Shown here piece by piece: positions 1 through 8,070 of a stretch of DNA of 39,958 bases. The position numbers were made by a program, and so were the translations under genes. Within the stretch, counting starts at the first letter, position 1; the number at the start of each line of letters is the position of its first letter. This DNA comes from Sedimentisphaerales bacterium (GTDB lineage Bacteria > Planctomycetota > Phycisphaerae > Sedimentisphaerales > SM23-30). The notes under the pieces were generated by a model. The model was not told the DNA's origin. It did not search any database and was given only the letters and a program-made list of their open reading frames with translations. The stretch lies in NCBI GenBank assembly GCA_016934515.1, contig JAFGSR010000163.1:1-39958 (forward strand), given 5' to 3'.

Positions 1-116
1 TGCCGGAGGCCTAAAGCGTTAAACTCAAAGGTGTTACAGTCAAAACGATGAATTATTTACCAACTTTTTCCGATGAGAACCAATTTTATTTTTTACTGTT
101 AATGAAAGGTTTAGTT

Positions 117-935
117 ATGTATAGAATTTCGCTGTTTTTGCTCTTGTCTGCCGTATTATGTTGTTCCGGCTGTAATGACAATATTAAGGACCAAAAAACA
201 ATAATTGTTGCCCATCGCGGGGCTTCAAATATTGCTCCTGAAAATACCGTAGCTTCTACAAAACTTGCCTTTGAAAAGGGTGCAGACATTTCGGAAATCG
301 ATGTATATCTTTCAAAAGATAATCGTATGATTGTTATCCATGACAATACGACCAAGCGGACAACCGGGGTCAACCTGAAGATTGCGGAAACTGATTCAGC
401 AGAGTTACGCAAACTTGATGCCGGGTCATGGAAGAGCTCTGATTATGCCGGTGAAAAACTTCCTTTTATCGAGGAAATTATAGCGGTCATCCCTCAAGGC
501 AAAAAGTTATTCATTGAAATTAAATGCGGCCCTGAGATCGCTCCTTATCTGAAAAAAGCTATTGATGACGGCGGAAAAGCAAAGCAGATGGAAATCATTT
601 CCGGCAATCTTGAAGCTATGGTCGCCTGCAAAAAACTGATGCCTTATATACCCACATATTGGGTTAAAGCTACCAAAAAAGATAAACAAACGAACCAGTA
701 TCCCCCGTACGATGAATCGATAATTACCCAGGCCGTTGACAGCAAGCTTACCGGCCTGGATCTGAACTATAACGGATTGACAAAGGATTTTGTCGAAAAA
801 ACCCATAAAGCCGGCCTGGAAATGTTTGTTTGGACTGTTGACGATGTCTCGGTCGCCCAAAAAATGATAGAATTTGGCGTTGATGGCATTACCACAGATA
901 TGCCCGGTGTAATGAAAACCGAACTCGGACTTTAA
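117..935 (+). CDS. Glycerophosphodiester phosphodiesterase, lipoprotein
   Basis: The enzyme would cleave glycerophosphodiesters to glycerol-3-phosphate and an alcohol, probably in the periplasm on a membrane anchor. The sequence shows a lipoprotein signal ending in a C-S-G-C lipobox, then the family hallmarks: HRGAS just after the signal, EIDV about 30 residues later and HDNTTKRTTG, followed by EIK in mid-protein and GLEMFVWTVDD near the end. These cover the two histidines and the metal-binding acidic residues of GDPD enzymes. The length of 272 residues is normal. I chose the ATG at 117 because AAAGG lies 7 bases upstream and it begins directly with the signal peptide; ATGs at 48 and 102 are in frame but lack such a site. 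No partner gene (glycerol-3-phosphate uptake or use) is next to it. The family call is firm; the substrate is not known. Confidence 0.9.
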   Translation: MYRISLFLLLSAVLCCSGCNDNIKDQKTIIVAHRGASNIAPENTVASTKLAFEKGADISEIDVYLSKDNRMIVIHDNTTKRTTGVNLKIAETDSAELRKLDAGSWKSSDYAGEKLPFIEEIIAVIPQGKKLFIEIKCGPEIAPYLKKAIDDGGKAKQMEIISGNLEAMVACKKLMPYIPTYWVKATKKDKQTNQYPPYDESIITQAVDSKLTGLDLNYNGLTKDFVEKTHKAGLEMFVWTVDDVSVAQKMIEFGVDGITTDMPGVMKTELGL

Positions 936-1070
936 TTTCCCAAAGTTTTTTTGTCGAAGCACCCTAGGCCGGGCAGCCCCTGTTCTGCGATTTAACTACT
1001 TTATTACCGGACTGACATGCTGGAGTTTATTCCGATTCATCGGGACACAGCTTAAGCCTGTCTTACAAAA

Positions 1071-1101
1071 TTAAAGGCCGGATTTTAAACCCGGCCTTTA
1101 A
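1071..1101 (-). terminator. Rho-independent terminator of the minus-strand sigma/anti-sigma operon
   Basis: There is a perfect 11-bp inverted repeat, TTAAAGGCCGG at 1071-1081 and CCGGCCTTTAA at 1091-1101, with a 9-base loop. Read on the minus strand, the stem is followed by TTTT. It sits 20 bases after the stop codon of the gene ending at 1122. The rest of the 936-1121 gap shows nothing else recognisable. Confidence 0.8.
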
Positions 1102-1121
1102 TCTACGTAGATTGCAAATAT

Positions 1122-2453
1122 TTACGGCTGTAAGGGCAATTGGTCTTTTGCCACATCTTCGATAGTAAGATCACCAAAAATCGCCTTATAACATCCCGTT
1201 TTTTTGTCAAACCACCAGCAGATTATTTTTTCTGACTGCCCCCTCATCACGCCCTGCCCTGCGTAGCCCCAGGTGCCGTCAACCTTCTTATCCTGAACAA
1301 AGTACAGACCCTTTAATATCTTATGTACTTCATCCATCGCCGCGTCGAGTTCTTCTTCAGGATCACCGTCCTTATCGAATTTTGCGATCAACATAGGTTT
1401 GAGCTTGTTTGGTTCACCTAGATCGTTAATCACTTCGGGAAATATGCCCTCCGACATCTCTGACCAGAACCCAAGACCATAAACCAGATTATCTTCTACA
1501 GGCTCAGAGTCGTCAAACGCTTGTTCCTTAACACTGTATCCTTCCGGCGGAACCATACTAAACAGTGATACATCCAACTCTGCACCCCAAACAAAATCAT
1601 GATAGGTTATCGTTATTTTGTCTTGTATGCCTTTTCCGCTACCGCGAGCACTGGATATCGTTATCGTACTTGACATCCCGGGATCACCGCCAAAATCTTC
1701 CATGCTCAAAGTCAATTGAGGGGTTACGATAGCTCCCGCGCTGTCAGTGTCGGTGGTATTTGGAAAGTTTTCCATTTTCACTTTTATCGGTAAATTTGTT
1801 TCCGTATCCACCCAGACGGTTGTTCGTTCATACGGAATTTCACAAACAAATACATTTGCCATAACACCGTTAATTTCTTCCTTCCCGACAAACTCGGTGT
1901 CTTGTTCATGCAGCCTTTTTAGCCATTCCAGTCGGTTGTGGATGCCTGCTGTTTGCTGCCGGCCAATTCGTTGGTTGATTAATGCACGTTTAACTTGAGG
2001 CATTAATTGCATTTCAGCCCCAGCCGAAAAATCAAATATGATGATACCTCCATGTGGTAGTTCCGTTCGCTTCAAACCCGGTTCCATTAGCATATTATCT
2101 GTTGTAAAAGTGCCTCTCACCGTTTCATATGTTTGCTTATATATAACTGTTCGGGCATCGTAAATCTGCTCCAGAACATCTGCCCAGGCCGTGCTTGTCC
2201 CATCTATCGAACCGCCAAAATGATTTATGCTGACAAGTACTACGATAACTATCACCGCCGCAACGGCTAATTGTGTTATTTTACTTTTCATAATTATTCT
2301 CCAGATACTCAACTGCTTCGCAGCCGAGGTTGTTGATTGTTTTTCATCTATCACTTGTAAAACGTTGTCGAAGATGCGCTGCTTCGTGTTCGCGTCGGTT
2401 GGCTGTCGCAGATTCTTCAGTGACTGTTCCAGGTTTTTATCTGTCGGTTTCAT
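1122..2453 (-). CDS. Membrane-anchored, LolA-like putative regulator of the ECF sigma factor
   Basis: This 443-residue protein has a cytoplasmic N-terminus of about 50 residues, one membrane helix (ITQLAVAAVIVIVVLV) and a large extracytoplasmic part. The first part of that domain (about 90-260) resembles the outer-membrane lipoprotein-sorting (LolA-like) folds often found beside ECF sigma factors in planctomycetes, with typical strands such as VWVDTETNLPIKV. The gene overlaps the 3' end of the sigma factor gene by 17 bases, so the two are very likely co-translated. The start at 2453 is chosen for the GTGAGG site 6 bases upstream; an in-frame ATG at 2468 lacks one. By position and topology it may bind and hold the sigma factor and sense an envelope signal. 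No zinc-binding anti-sigma motif is visible, so that role is an inference. Confidence 0.6.
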   Translation of the reverse strand: MKPTDKNLEQSLKNLRQPTDANTKQRIFDNVLQVIDEKQSTTSAAKQLSIWRIIMKSKITQLAVAAVIVIVVLVSINHFGGSIDGTSTAWADVLEQIYDARTVIYKQTYETVRGTFTTDNMLMEPGLKRTELPHGGIIIFDFSAGAEMQLMPQVKRALINQRIGRQQTAGIHNRLEWLKRLHEQDTEFVGKEEINGVMANVFVCEIPYERTTVWVDTETNLPIKVKMENFPNTTDTDSAGAIVTPQLTLSMEDFGGDPGMSSTITISSARGSGKGIQDKITITYHDFVWGAELDVSLFSMVPPEGYSVKEQAFDDSEPVEDNLVYGLGFWSEMSEGIFPEVINDLGEPNKLKPMLIAKFDKDGDPEEELDAAMDEVHKILKGLYFVQDKKVDGTWGYAGQGVMRGQSEKIICWWFDKKTGCYKAIFGDLTIEDVAKDQLPLQP

Positions 2454-3006
2454 AGCGCACCTCACCATTCAATTCACTATTCAATAACGCCCGCAGCTTA
2501 TCCAGGCCGTACCGGTATCGGCTAAGCACCGTCTTTGTGGAAACCTGCCGCGCTTGGGCAATTTCTCTATATTTCATCTCACCATGCAGGCGGAGCAAAA
2601 TAACTTCCTTTTGCTCATAAGGCAGTTGCACCAAAGCATGTTGCAATCGTTTCGTATCTTCGCTCGTTATCAACGCCCGGACCGGATTACCTTCTGTACT
2701 TGTTACTACATAAGCTTCATCCAGGCTTACAGTGGCCCGGCGCTTTGCCTGTCGCATCCTGTCCCGAACCCGGTTGGCCACACAGGTTGACAGATAACTT
2801 TTCAAGCTCCCCTTTAACCGGAATTCCCCGATGTTTTGCACAAACTGGACAAACACATCCTGCACCACATCCTCAGCTCCAGCCCGATCAATCAGCATAT
2901 ATGTCGCCAGCGACAATAAATCATCCACGTACTTTTCGTACAACTGCCGAAAAGCCTGCCGGTCACCATCTCGAAATTTTCGTATTAACAATCTGTCCTG
3001 CAACAT
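2437..3006 (-). CDS. ECF-family RNA polymerase sigma factor
   Basis: A 189-residue protein with the two-domain layout of sigma-70 family group 4 factors. Region 2 (about residues 12-85) contains the core-binding and -10 recognition helices, including AEDVVQDVFVQF and the following basic stretch. Region 4 (about 120-175) contains LPYEQKEVILLRLHGEMKYREIA and a helix-turn-helix for -35 recognition. There is no region 1 or 3. It would direct RNA polymerase to a small regulon, probably including its own operon. The next gene overlaps it and encodes a membrane protein that could control it. The upstream 100 bases are AT-rich, but I could not identify a convincing ECF-type promoter there. Confidence 0.9.
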   Translation of the reverse strand: MLQDRLLIRKFRDGDRQAFRQLYEKYVDDLLSLATYMLIDRAGAEDVVQDVFVQFVQNIGEFRLKGSLKSYLSTCVANRVRDRMRQAKRRATVSLDEAYVVTSTEGNPVRALITSEDTKRLQHALVQLPYEQKEVILLRLHGEMKYREIAQARQVSTKTVLSRYRYGLDKLRALLNSELNGEVRYETDR

Positions 3007-3462
3007 TAATAACTTACCTAACTGAATTCAGCACCATCGACGGTTACTAATATAACGCCGAGCTTGTTCATTTTACTCTAAATAAAATCAGCTTCTTTTC
3101 ATGCTGTTTTTGACAGAATAGCGTATTCTACGTATCCTTAATAAAACCGAAAATAAACCGGAAATCGGGTCGTTTTAAACACCGAAACGGGCCGAAAATG
3201 AACACCGAAATGGGCCAAAAGCGCGACAAAAAGTGGGCCAAAAGTGAGAAAAGGTCAAATTTAGTCAAAAAAGTGGGGTGAAAGTTGAGTGGTTTTGGGG
3301 TGGTTTTTGAAGAAAGTTGGCACAAACTTAACGGTTTTTTGCAGAAACTTACGATTTTTTAAAATGGCTTGTCGCGCTTTTGGACCGGTTACCAAAGGCC
3401 AAAAATTCTTCTAAGATACTCAATAGCAATAAGTTACGCTAATTACCTTCGAATGAAACAAA
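3007..3462. other. Intergenic region, no supported gene
   Basis: This 456-base stretch separates the sigma factor gene from the kinase-like lipoprotein gene. Around 3160-3260 it has loosely repeated purine-rich phrases of the form accgaaa..gggccaaaa. The one open frame in it (3128-3325, minus) is low in complexity and rich in Phe and Pro, with no ribosome site, and I do not accept it. I see no tRNA, no clear terminator and no promoter that I can support. Confidence 0.4.
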
Positions 3463-4692
3463 TTATGGCTTTTTGGGCGGACCAGGTACCTGCGAGATGA
3501 ATCTTTGGATGATAATTGCTCGTCTTTTTAGTAACGCATCGAACAATTTTTCCGCTGCAGCCGGGTCGGTCAGTTGGGCTTGATCGACGATGGCTTTTAT
3601 TTGGGCGGGGGTGAATTGAGCGATTTTCCGGGCCATCCAGAGGGCGTCTTCAAATGTCATTTTGTTGAAAGCGGTGTTGGGTTTTTCACTGTACCAGCGG
3701 TCCGGATCGAATTTTAAAGGGAGATACCCAAGGGACTTAGGTTCAGCCGGGTCACCCTGGCCACAAGGCCGCACCCGCCACAAACCCAGAGTCAGCACCG
3801 TTAACATATCGGAAAATTGCTTTCCGATGTCCCAACGGTATTGACAACCTTGCCAGGATTGTTTGGGTTTTCCCTGCCAACTGCCCAGGGCGGCGTTGAA
3901 ATCCAGGATGTAAAACTTTATCAAATCGCCCTGTTGGGCAGCCAGGTTGTTATTGTCCGAGCGGTCGAGATCGTTAAGCCAGGCGGCGGCAAGTTTCATC
4001 GCTCTGAACTCACGGCGGTCACTTACCCAGTCGAATTTGTAAATCCCTCTGATTTGCCCGCTTATGAATTTGGAAGCGATAGCCCTTTGCCCATCAAAAC
4101 GCTCGTTACCGGTACCGGTGATAGTGATTAAATACGTCTCCGGCACGTTGTAACCCAAAGCCCAGTAAATTCTGGAACCGATTATCGAAGCGGAGCTGCC
4201 CAACTCCGGGTAATCGGGGGAATCAAGCTTGATGAGGAATTTTTGGCCGAGGGAATCTTTGCCGAGAAAGCCGCGAGAACCGCCGGTATCTTTGATTTTT
4301 AGGATTTTAAAGGGGCCTTGAGGGGGTGGTCCCTGGTTTGGCCCCTGGGCGATAATCTCCGGGGACAGTTCAGCGATGTTGCGGTTGGTGTAAAAACTGG
4401 AATCGGGCACCTGGTTAGTTTCGGTTAAGTTCTTTGCCTGGAGTTCTTTACCAAAAAGAACGCTGCTGATTCGGTCGGGATTGAAGCAATCCCTAACGGG
4501 GTAAAAGAAGGTGGTTTTGAAGAAGATTTGCCAGGTTTTGTCCCGAGAAAAGCGGAGATGTTCCGAATCGGCGTGAACAAAATCGGCCTGGTTGTAGTAT
4601 TGATATTGTCGGCAGCCGCCGGACAGAGATGTAACGGCCATCAAGGCTGGTAAAAGCCTGGTAATAAAGAGTTTATTGTATTTGGGGGCCAT
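3463..4692 (-). CDS. Lipoprotein with a predicted protein-kinase-like fold
   Basis: The 409-residue product begins with a signal peptide ending at Cys27 (S-G-G-C, a slightly unusual lipobox). A Pro/Gly-rich linker (about 116-127) leads to a domain laid out like a small-molecule or HipA/CotH-type kinase. It has a Gly-rich segment (GGSRGFLGKDS, about 137-147), a candidate ATP-binding lysine in KFLIKLD (Lys155), a helix and GYNVPE, then WLNDLDRSDNNN (238-249) as a possible catalytic loop, and ILDFNAALGS (262-271) as the metal-binding DFG-like motif. Similar unannotated proteins in other phyla, as I recall them, share the pattern AAWLNH-D...IDFG. Function and substrate are unknown. It is transcribed towards the sigma/anti-sigma pair, and the neighbouring gene encodes a sugar acyltransferase. 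Whether it binds ATP outside the cytoplasm is an open question. No good ribosome site is seen before the ATG at 4692. Confidence 0.45.
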   Translation of the reverse strand: MAPKYNKLFITRLLPALMAVTSLSGGCRQYQYYNQADFVHADSEHLRFSRDKTWQIFFKTTFFYPVRDCFNPDRISSVLFGKELQAKNLTETNQVPDSSFYTNRNIAELSPEIIAQGPNQGPPPQGPFKILKIKDTGGSRGFLGKDSLGQKFLIKLDSPDYPELGSSASIIGSRIYWALGYNVPETYLITITGTGNERFDGQRAIASKFISGQIRGIYKFDWVSDRREFRAMKLAAAWLNDLDRSDNNNLAAQQGDLIKFYILDFNAALGSWQGKPKQSWQGCQYRWDIGKQFSDMLTVLTLGLWRVRPCGQGDPAEPKSLGYLPLKFDPDRWYSEKPNTAFNKMTFEDALWMARKIAQFTPAQIKAIVDQAQLTDPAAAEKLFDALLKRRAIIIQRFISQVPGPPKKP

Positions 4693-4786
4693 GCTTGACT
4701 AAGTATAAATGAAGGAGGAGCGAACATAAAACAAAAAGAATGGATGAAAATCTAAGAAATTGAACGGAGCAGGGGAAATGAAGGGG

Positions 4787-5539
4787 CTATTTGGTGAGGA
4801 TCAGATCCTGCATAAGGGGAGGGCGTTTTCTAACCGGTCGGGTTACGGTGGGCTGTTCGATTTTTCGGACATGGTTGTCCAGGTGAGTACGATCGGAAAC
4901 GGTTAAATGGCTGTGCTTTACAACTTTGGCGGGGACGCCGACGACAGTACTGTAAGCGGCTACATCCCCGATGACAACGGCACCGGCGCCGATGACGGCA
5001 GCTTCGCCGATGGTGATGTTTTGGATGACGGTGGCCCCGATGCCAATGAAGGCGGCCTGTTGGACATTAACATGGCCGGCCATTCTGACGCCGGGGCAGA
5101 TGTGGACGGCTTTGCCGATGTGGGATTCGTGATCGATGATGCAGCCGGTGTTGCAGATGGCGGAGTCTTCGATGGAGACGTGGGTGCAAACCTTTGCTCC
5201 AGCGGCAATTACAACATTTTTGCCAATGGTGGCGGTGTCGGCGATGGTGGCGGTGGGATGGATGGCACTGACCAGGCCGATGCCGGATTTTTCGACGGTT
5301 TCAGCGTAGGCCTGTCGGATTCGGTTGTCGCCAATAGCGATAACGGCCCCGCGAAAGCCGAATTCGTGAGCCCGGCCCAGAGCGGATAAATCGCCGAAGA
5401 CTTCGATGCCGTCAACAAAATTGTTATGCAATGCCGGATTGGAATCGAGAAAACCGACGACCTCGAACTGGTGGTTATTACGGAGGATGTCGAGAACCAC
5501 CCTGCCATGCCCGCCGGCACCGACTATGACAATTTTCAT
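4787..5539 (-). CDS. NeuD/PglD-type sugar O- or N-acyltransferase
   Basis: The N-terminal part (1-90) is the small Rossmann-like PglD domain with GAGGHG at 7-12 and GFLD at 29-32. From about residue 93 a left-handed beta-helix of hexapeptide repeats begins (HPTATIADTATIGKNV and similar turns). CIIDHES carries His137, which corresponds to the catalytic base of PglD and NeuD. Such enzymes transfer an acetyl group from acetyl-CoA to an amino sugar nucleotide or sialic acid. The 250-residue length is about 35 longer than usual because of a basic C-terminal tail after the last coil. It lies divergently from the exopolysaccharide export gene at 6102, so it probably modifies a sugar used by that cluster. 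The exact sugar cannot be told. Confidence 0.85.
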   Translation of the reverse strand: MKIVIVGAGGHGRVVLDILRNNHQFEVVGFLDSNPALHNNFVDGIEVFGDLSALGRAHEFGFRGAVIAIGDNRIRQAYAETVEKSGIGLVSAIHPTATIADTATIGKNVVIAAGAKVCTHVSIEDSAICNTGCIIDHESHIGKAVHICPGVRMAGHVNVQQAAFIGIGATVIQNITIGEAAVIGAGAVVIGDVAAYSTVVGVPAKVVKHSHLTVSDRTHLDNHVRKIEQPTVTRPVRKRPPLMQDLILTK

Positions 5540-6101
5540 AGGTATTGCCTCACAAAAGGATTAGTGCTGCGTTTTACAAATTGCAGGACTAAAAGAAAAC
5601 CAGGGAAACCATGCCCAAGAGTACTTGAGCATGCCACCCTGCACCAGGGCAACGGCCGATAATAACACGGCTTACAATATAGAAAAACTGGTTGCAACCG
5701 ATTGTTTCATAATTTTTATCGACGAAATGAGGAAAAATGTGCAGTTTTGGGAGTTTTTTTTCATGGTTGCAGAGAGGTTTTTTTGAAAGTTTTTTTGGAT
5801 AGCAGGGGGTTATTAATACTGAAAAAGCGGGTAGGTAAAATTTTGATAGGTTGGATGATGTAAAAGTGGGATTAAGGGCTGAATTTTGATGTGAATTTGG
5901 TGAGCCGGCAAAAACCCTAAATGTTGAAATGATTTGCATTTATAAACGCGTAAAACGTAAAGGCGAAACGGTTAAAATCCGATAATAACAGATGTTAAAC
6001 TGTACGGATTGGACGGACTATAATAGCTGAGCGGTTTTGGATAACAGCTTTAGAAGCAGGCCATTGAAGGTCGGTTTTTTGCCAGGGAAAGGTAGTAAGG
6101 G
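5540..6101. other. Divergent intergenic region upstream of the polysaccharide cluster
   Basis: 562 bases lie between the acyltransferase gene and the export gene and probably hold promoters for both. The plus-strand promoter is listed separately. Open frames here (for example 5589-5939 minus) have no ribosome site or recognisable sequence. I see no repeat or RNA gene. Confidence 0.4.
5995..6024 (+). promoter_or_regulatory. Putative promoter of the polysaccharide/exosortase cluster
   Basis: A perfect TATAAT -10 hexamer lies at 6019-6024. The matching -35 position, TTAAAC at 5995-6000, is 18 bases upstream and is a poor match, so an activator may be needed. A start near 6031 would give a leader of about 70 bases before the ATG at 6102. 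Confidence 0.4.
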
Positions 6102-7778
6102 ATGAAATTTCAACAGACACGGAAACAGGTAGTTTTTTTGTTTGGTTTAATGCTGGTGACATATTTAACGGGATGTCGCGGCCCGGATATGGTGGGCAGG
6201 TTTCGCGCTACGCCGGTCACGAATATTATACTGGATGATTTGGGTGTGGTGGATGAGGAGCCGGACGTATTTGCCGGGGCGCGTGCGGTGGAGCCGCGGG
6301 ATATGTTGGCAGATGAGAGTGAATACATCATCGGTCCAGGAGACGTGCTGGATATATCGATTTTTGAGTTGTTCAACGAGAATGTTGAGTGGATGGGTCG
6401 CAAGCAGGTGAGTGAGACGGGGAGGCTGACGATACCGGTGATAGGTACGTTTCGAGCGGCCGGTCAGACGGAGTTGGAGTTAGCCGATACTATAGTGGAA
6501 ATGTTGAGTCCGCAATTTATTAAGGATCCGACGGTAAGTGTGGTGGTTACCGGCCCGCGTAAAAAGCGATTTAGTATATCGGGAGCGGTACAGGCGCCGG
6601 GGAGTTATCAATTAAGTGAAAGTGATTTGCGGATATCTCGAGCGATGGCGGACGCCGGTGGAATTCCACAGGCCAATGCGGATTACGCATACGTGATTCG
6701 GACGGTCAAGATGAGCGGGATCGGAGAGGGCGGTCAGAAGCCGGGGGAAGATGTTGTTGGTGCATCAGCATGGAAGATTCCGGGTGAGGAATCGGGGCGG
6801 GAGGTTGAAACTGGATTTTCGGCAGAACCGGTTAAGATAGAAGCGGAACCGTTAGAGGGAATACAAAAGCTGGAGAAGGCGGGACAATCTGAGCCGGCTA
6901 AGGAGAATACAGAAGAGCTAAATGAAGAAGCGGAAGAAGAATTGCTCAAGAGCATTGAGCCCTTGTCGGTAATAAGCTATCAGATGGACGCGCCGGGTAT
7001 GGTAACAAGAAAAACAACAGTTAGCGAAGCAGGTTGGGGGGAAGAAACAGGAACGATCATTGAGAGTTTGTCAGCGGCGCAGGTGCTGGAGGAAGCGGAC
7101 TTTGAGGTGGTGCCAGAAGAAGCGGAGGGTGGCGGAAGCGAGAAATCATTGCGAGCGGTTCGGAAGAATGATCGATTTTATCTGGTTCCGGCCGAGGGAG
7201 GCGAGCTAGAGGAAGGAGAGCCGGAGCCGGAGTCGTTTGAGCCGCCGCGAGAATTGCCGACGGCGCCGGGAGTTGGTTCGGATTGGACAGACGATGGTTT
7301 GTCGGGACAGATACAGGAAGTGATCGAGGTGGATTTGAAGAAGCTGCGAGGAGGAGACTGGCGTCAAAACATGGTAATTCGAGCGGGGGACGAGATACAG
7401 ATTCCGTTTAATGCGACGGGGATATTTTATGTAATGGGTCAGGTGGCGCGACCTGGTCCGTACAGTCTGGCGGGCGAGAAGTTAACGCTACGTCAGTCGA
7501 TAGCTTCGGCGGGCCCGATGACGCCGTTGGCCTGGCCTAGTCGATGCGAGATAACGCGTCGGGTGGGAGAGAACCGAGAAGTTACCTATCGGGTGAATCT
7601 GGAGAAATTATTTGCCGGGACGGCGCCGGATGTATTTCTGAAGCCTCACGATATTATAAATGTGGGATCGCACCCGGTGGCGCGCTGGATGGCGGTTATA
7701 CGTCAAAGTTTCCGGACGACGTATGGATTTGGATTTGTGTATGATCGGAACTTTGCGGACAAGGATTTTGGGCATTGA
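6102..7778 (+). CDS. Wza-type polysaccharide export lipoprotein with acidic insert
   Basis: This outer-membrane protein would form the export channel for a surface polysaccharide. It has a lipoprotein signal with Cys25 (L-T-G-C), the polysaccharide export domain at about 74-150 (YIIGPGDVLDISIFE is the family signature), a first SLBB-type segment at about 155-203 (ISGAVQAPGSYQL) and a second at about 440-490 (MGQVARPGPYSLAG). Between them, roughly residues 204-402, is an insert very rich in Glu, Gly and Pro that family members normally lack. At 558 residues it is therefore about 200 longer than typical. GGAAAGG lies 9 bases before the ATG. It is first in the cluster and its natural partner is the Wzc-like protein encoded at 15374. 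The family is clear; the role of the insert is unknown. Confidence 0.9.
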   Translation: MKFQQTRKQVVFLFGLMLVTYLTGCRGPDMVGRFRATPVTNIILDDLGVVDEEPDVFAGARAVEPRDMLADESEYIIGPGDVLDISIFELFNENVEWMGRKQVSETGRLTIPVIGTFRAAGQTELELADTIVEMLSPQFIKDPTVSVVVTGPRKKRFSISGAVQAPGSYQLSESDLRISRAMADAGGIPQANADYAYVIRTVKMSGIGEGGQKPGEDVVGASAWKIPGEESGREVETGFSAEPVKIEAEPLEGIQKLEKAGQSEPAKENTEELNEEAEEELLKSIEPLSVISYQMDAPGMVTRKTTVSEAGWGEETGTIIESLSAAQVLEEADFEVVPEEAEGGGSEKSLRAVRKNDRFYLVPAEGGELEEGEPEPESFEPPRELPTAPGVGSDWTDDGLSGQIQEVIEVDLKKLRGGDWRQNMVIRAGDEIQIPFNATGIFYVMGQVARPGPYSLAGEKLTLRQSIASAGPMTPLAWPSRCEITRRVGENREVTYRVNLEKLFAGTAPDVFLKPHDIINVGSHPVARWMAVIRQSFRTTYGFGFVYDRNFADKDFGH

Positions 7779-7822
7779 TGAGTTAGTATGATAGGTTTGT
7801 GTTCCAAATACATTTAATCGCA

Positions 7823-7862
7823 GATGAACGCCGATGAACGCCGATGAACACCGATGAACACG
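7823..7862 (+). repeat. Tandem 10-bp repeat, four copies
   Basis: Four consecutive copies of GATGAACGCC (the last two drift to GATGAACACC and GATGAACACG) lie between the export gene and the exosortase gene. They are followed at 7875-7908 and 7981-7991 by repeats built on AATGACGAAT, the same phrase found inverted near 32.35 kb and 33.48 kb. Confidence 0.8.
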
Positions 7863-8003
7863 GATTGGTTTTTGAATGACGAATGACGAAATCCGAATGA
7901 CGACACGGAGCAAAGCATAGAGCCCGGTATGGAAATTCGAATGACCAGTTACGACAAGGTCATGCCTCGACGGGCGAGTCAATGACGAATGTTCAAGATC
8001 AGC

Positions 8004-8019
8004 ATGAGCTGATGCTCAT
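8004..8019 (+). other. Short hairpin before the exosortase gene
   Basis: ATGAGC at 8004-8009 and GCTCAT at 8014-8019 form a 6-bp stem with a TGAT loop, 44 bases before the exosortase start. No T-run follows, so it is not a clear terminator. It may be part of the repeat block or affect translation of the leader frame after it. Confidence 0.35.
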
Positions 8020-8022
8020 CCT

Positions 8023-8070
8023 ATGAATTTTTTTGATATGGAACGAGAAAGAAGTTGGATTGATGGTTGA
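8023..8070 (+). CDS. Possible 15-codon leader frame overlapping the exosortase start
   Basis: An ATG at 8023 opens a frame of 15 codons (MNFFDMERERSWIDG) whose stop TGA at 8068-8070 lies just inside the exosortase gene, overlapping its ATG region by 8 bases. Such an arrangement can couple translation. No ribosome site precedes the ATG at 8023; a second in-frame ATG is at 8038. It may be chance. Confidence 0.2.
   Translation: MNFFDMERERSWIDG

Noticed and set aside
3128..3325. 65-codon minus-strand frame between the sigma factor and lipoprotein genes
   Set aside because: Phe/Pro-rich, from loosely repeated sequence, with no ribosome site and no recognisable motif.
4907..5389. Long plus-strand frame rich in Gly and Asp within the acyltransferase region
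   Set aside because: It is the antisense shadow of the hexapeptide-repeat domain; the low-complexity Gly/Asp composition follows from the repeated codons, and there is no ribosome site.
7823..7991. Repeat block considered as a CRISPR array
   Set aside because: The units are 7-10 bases, directly adjoining and degenerate, with no unique spacers and no cas genes in the window.
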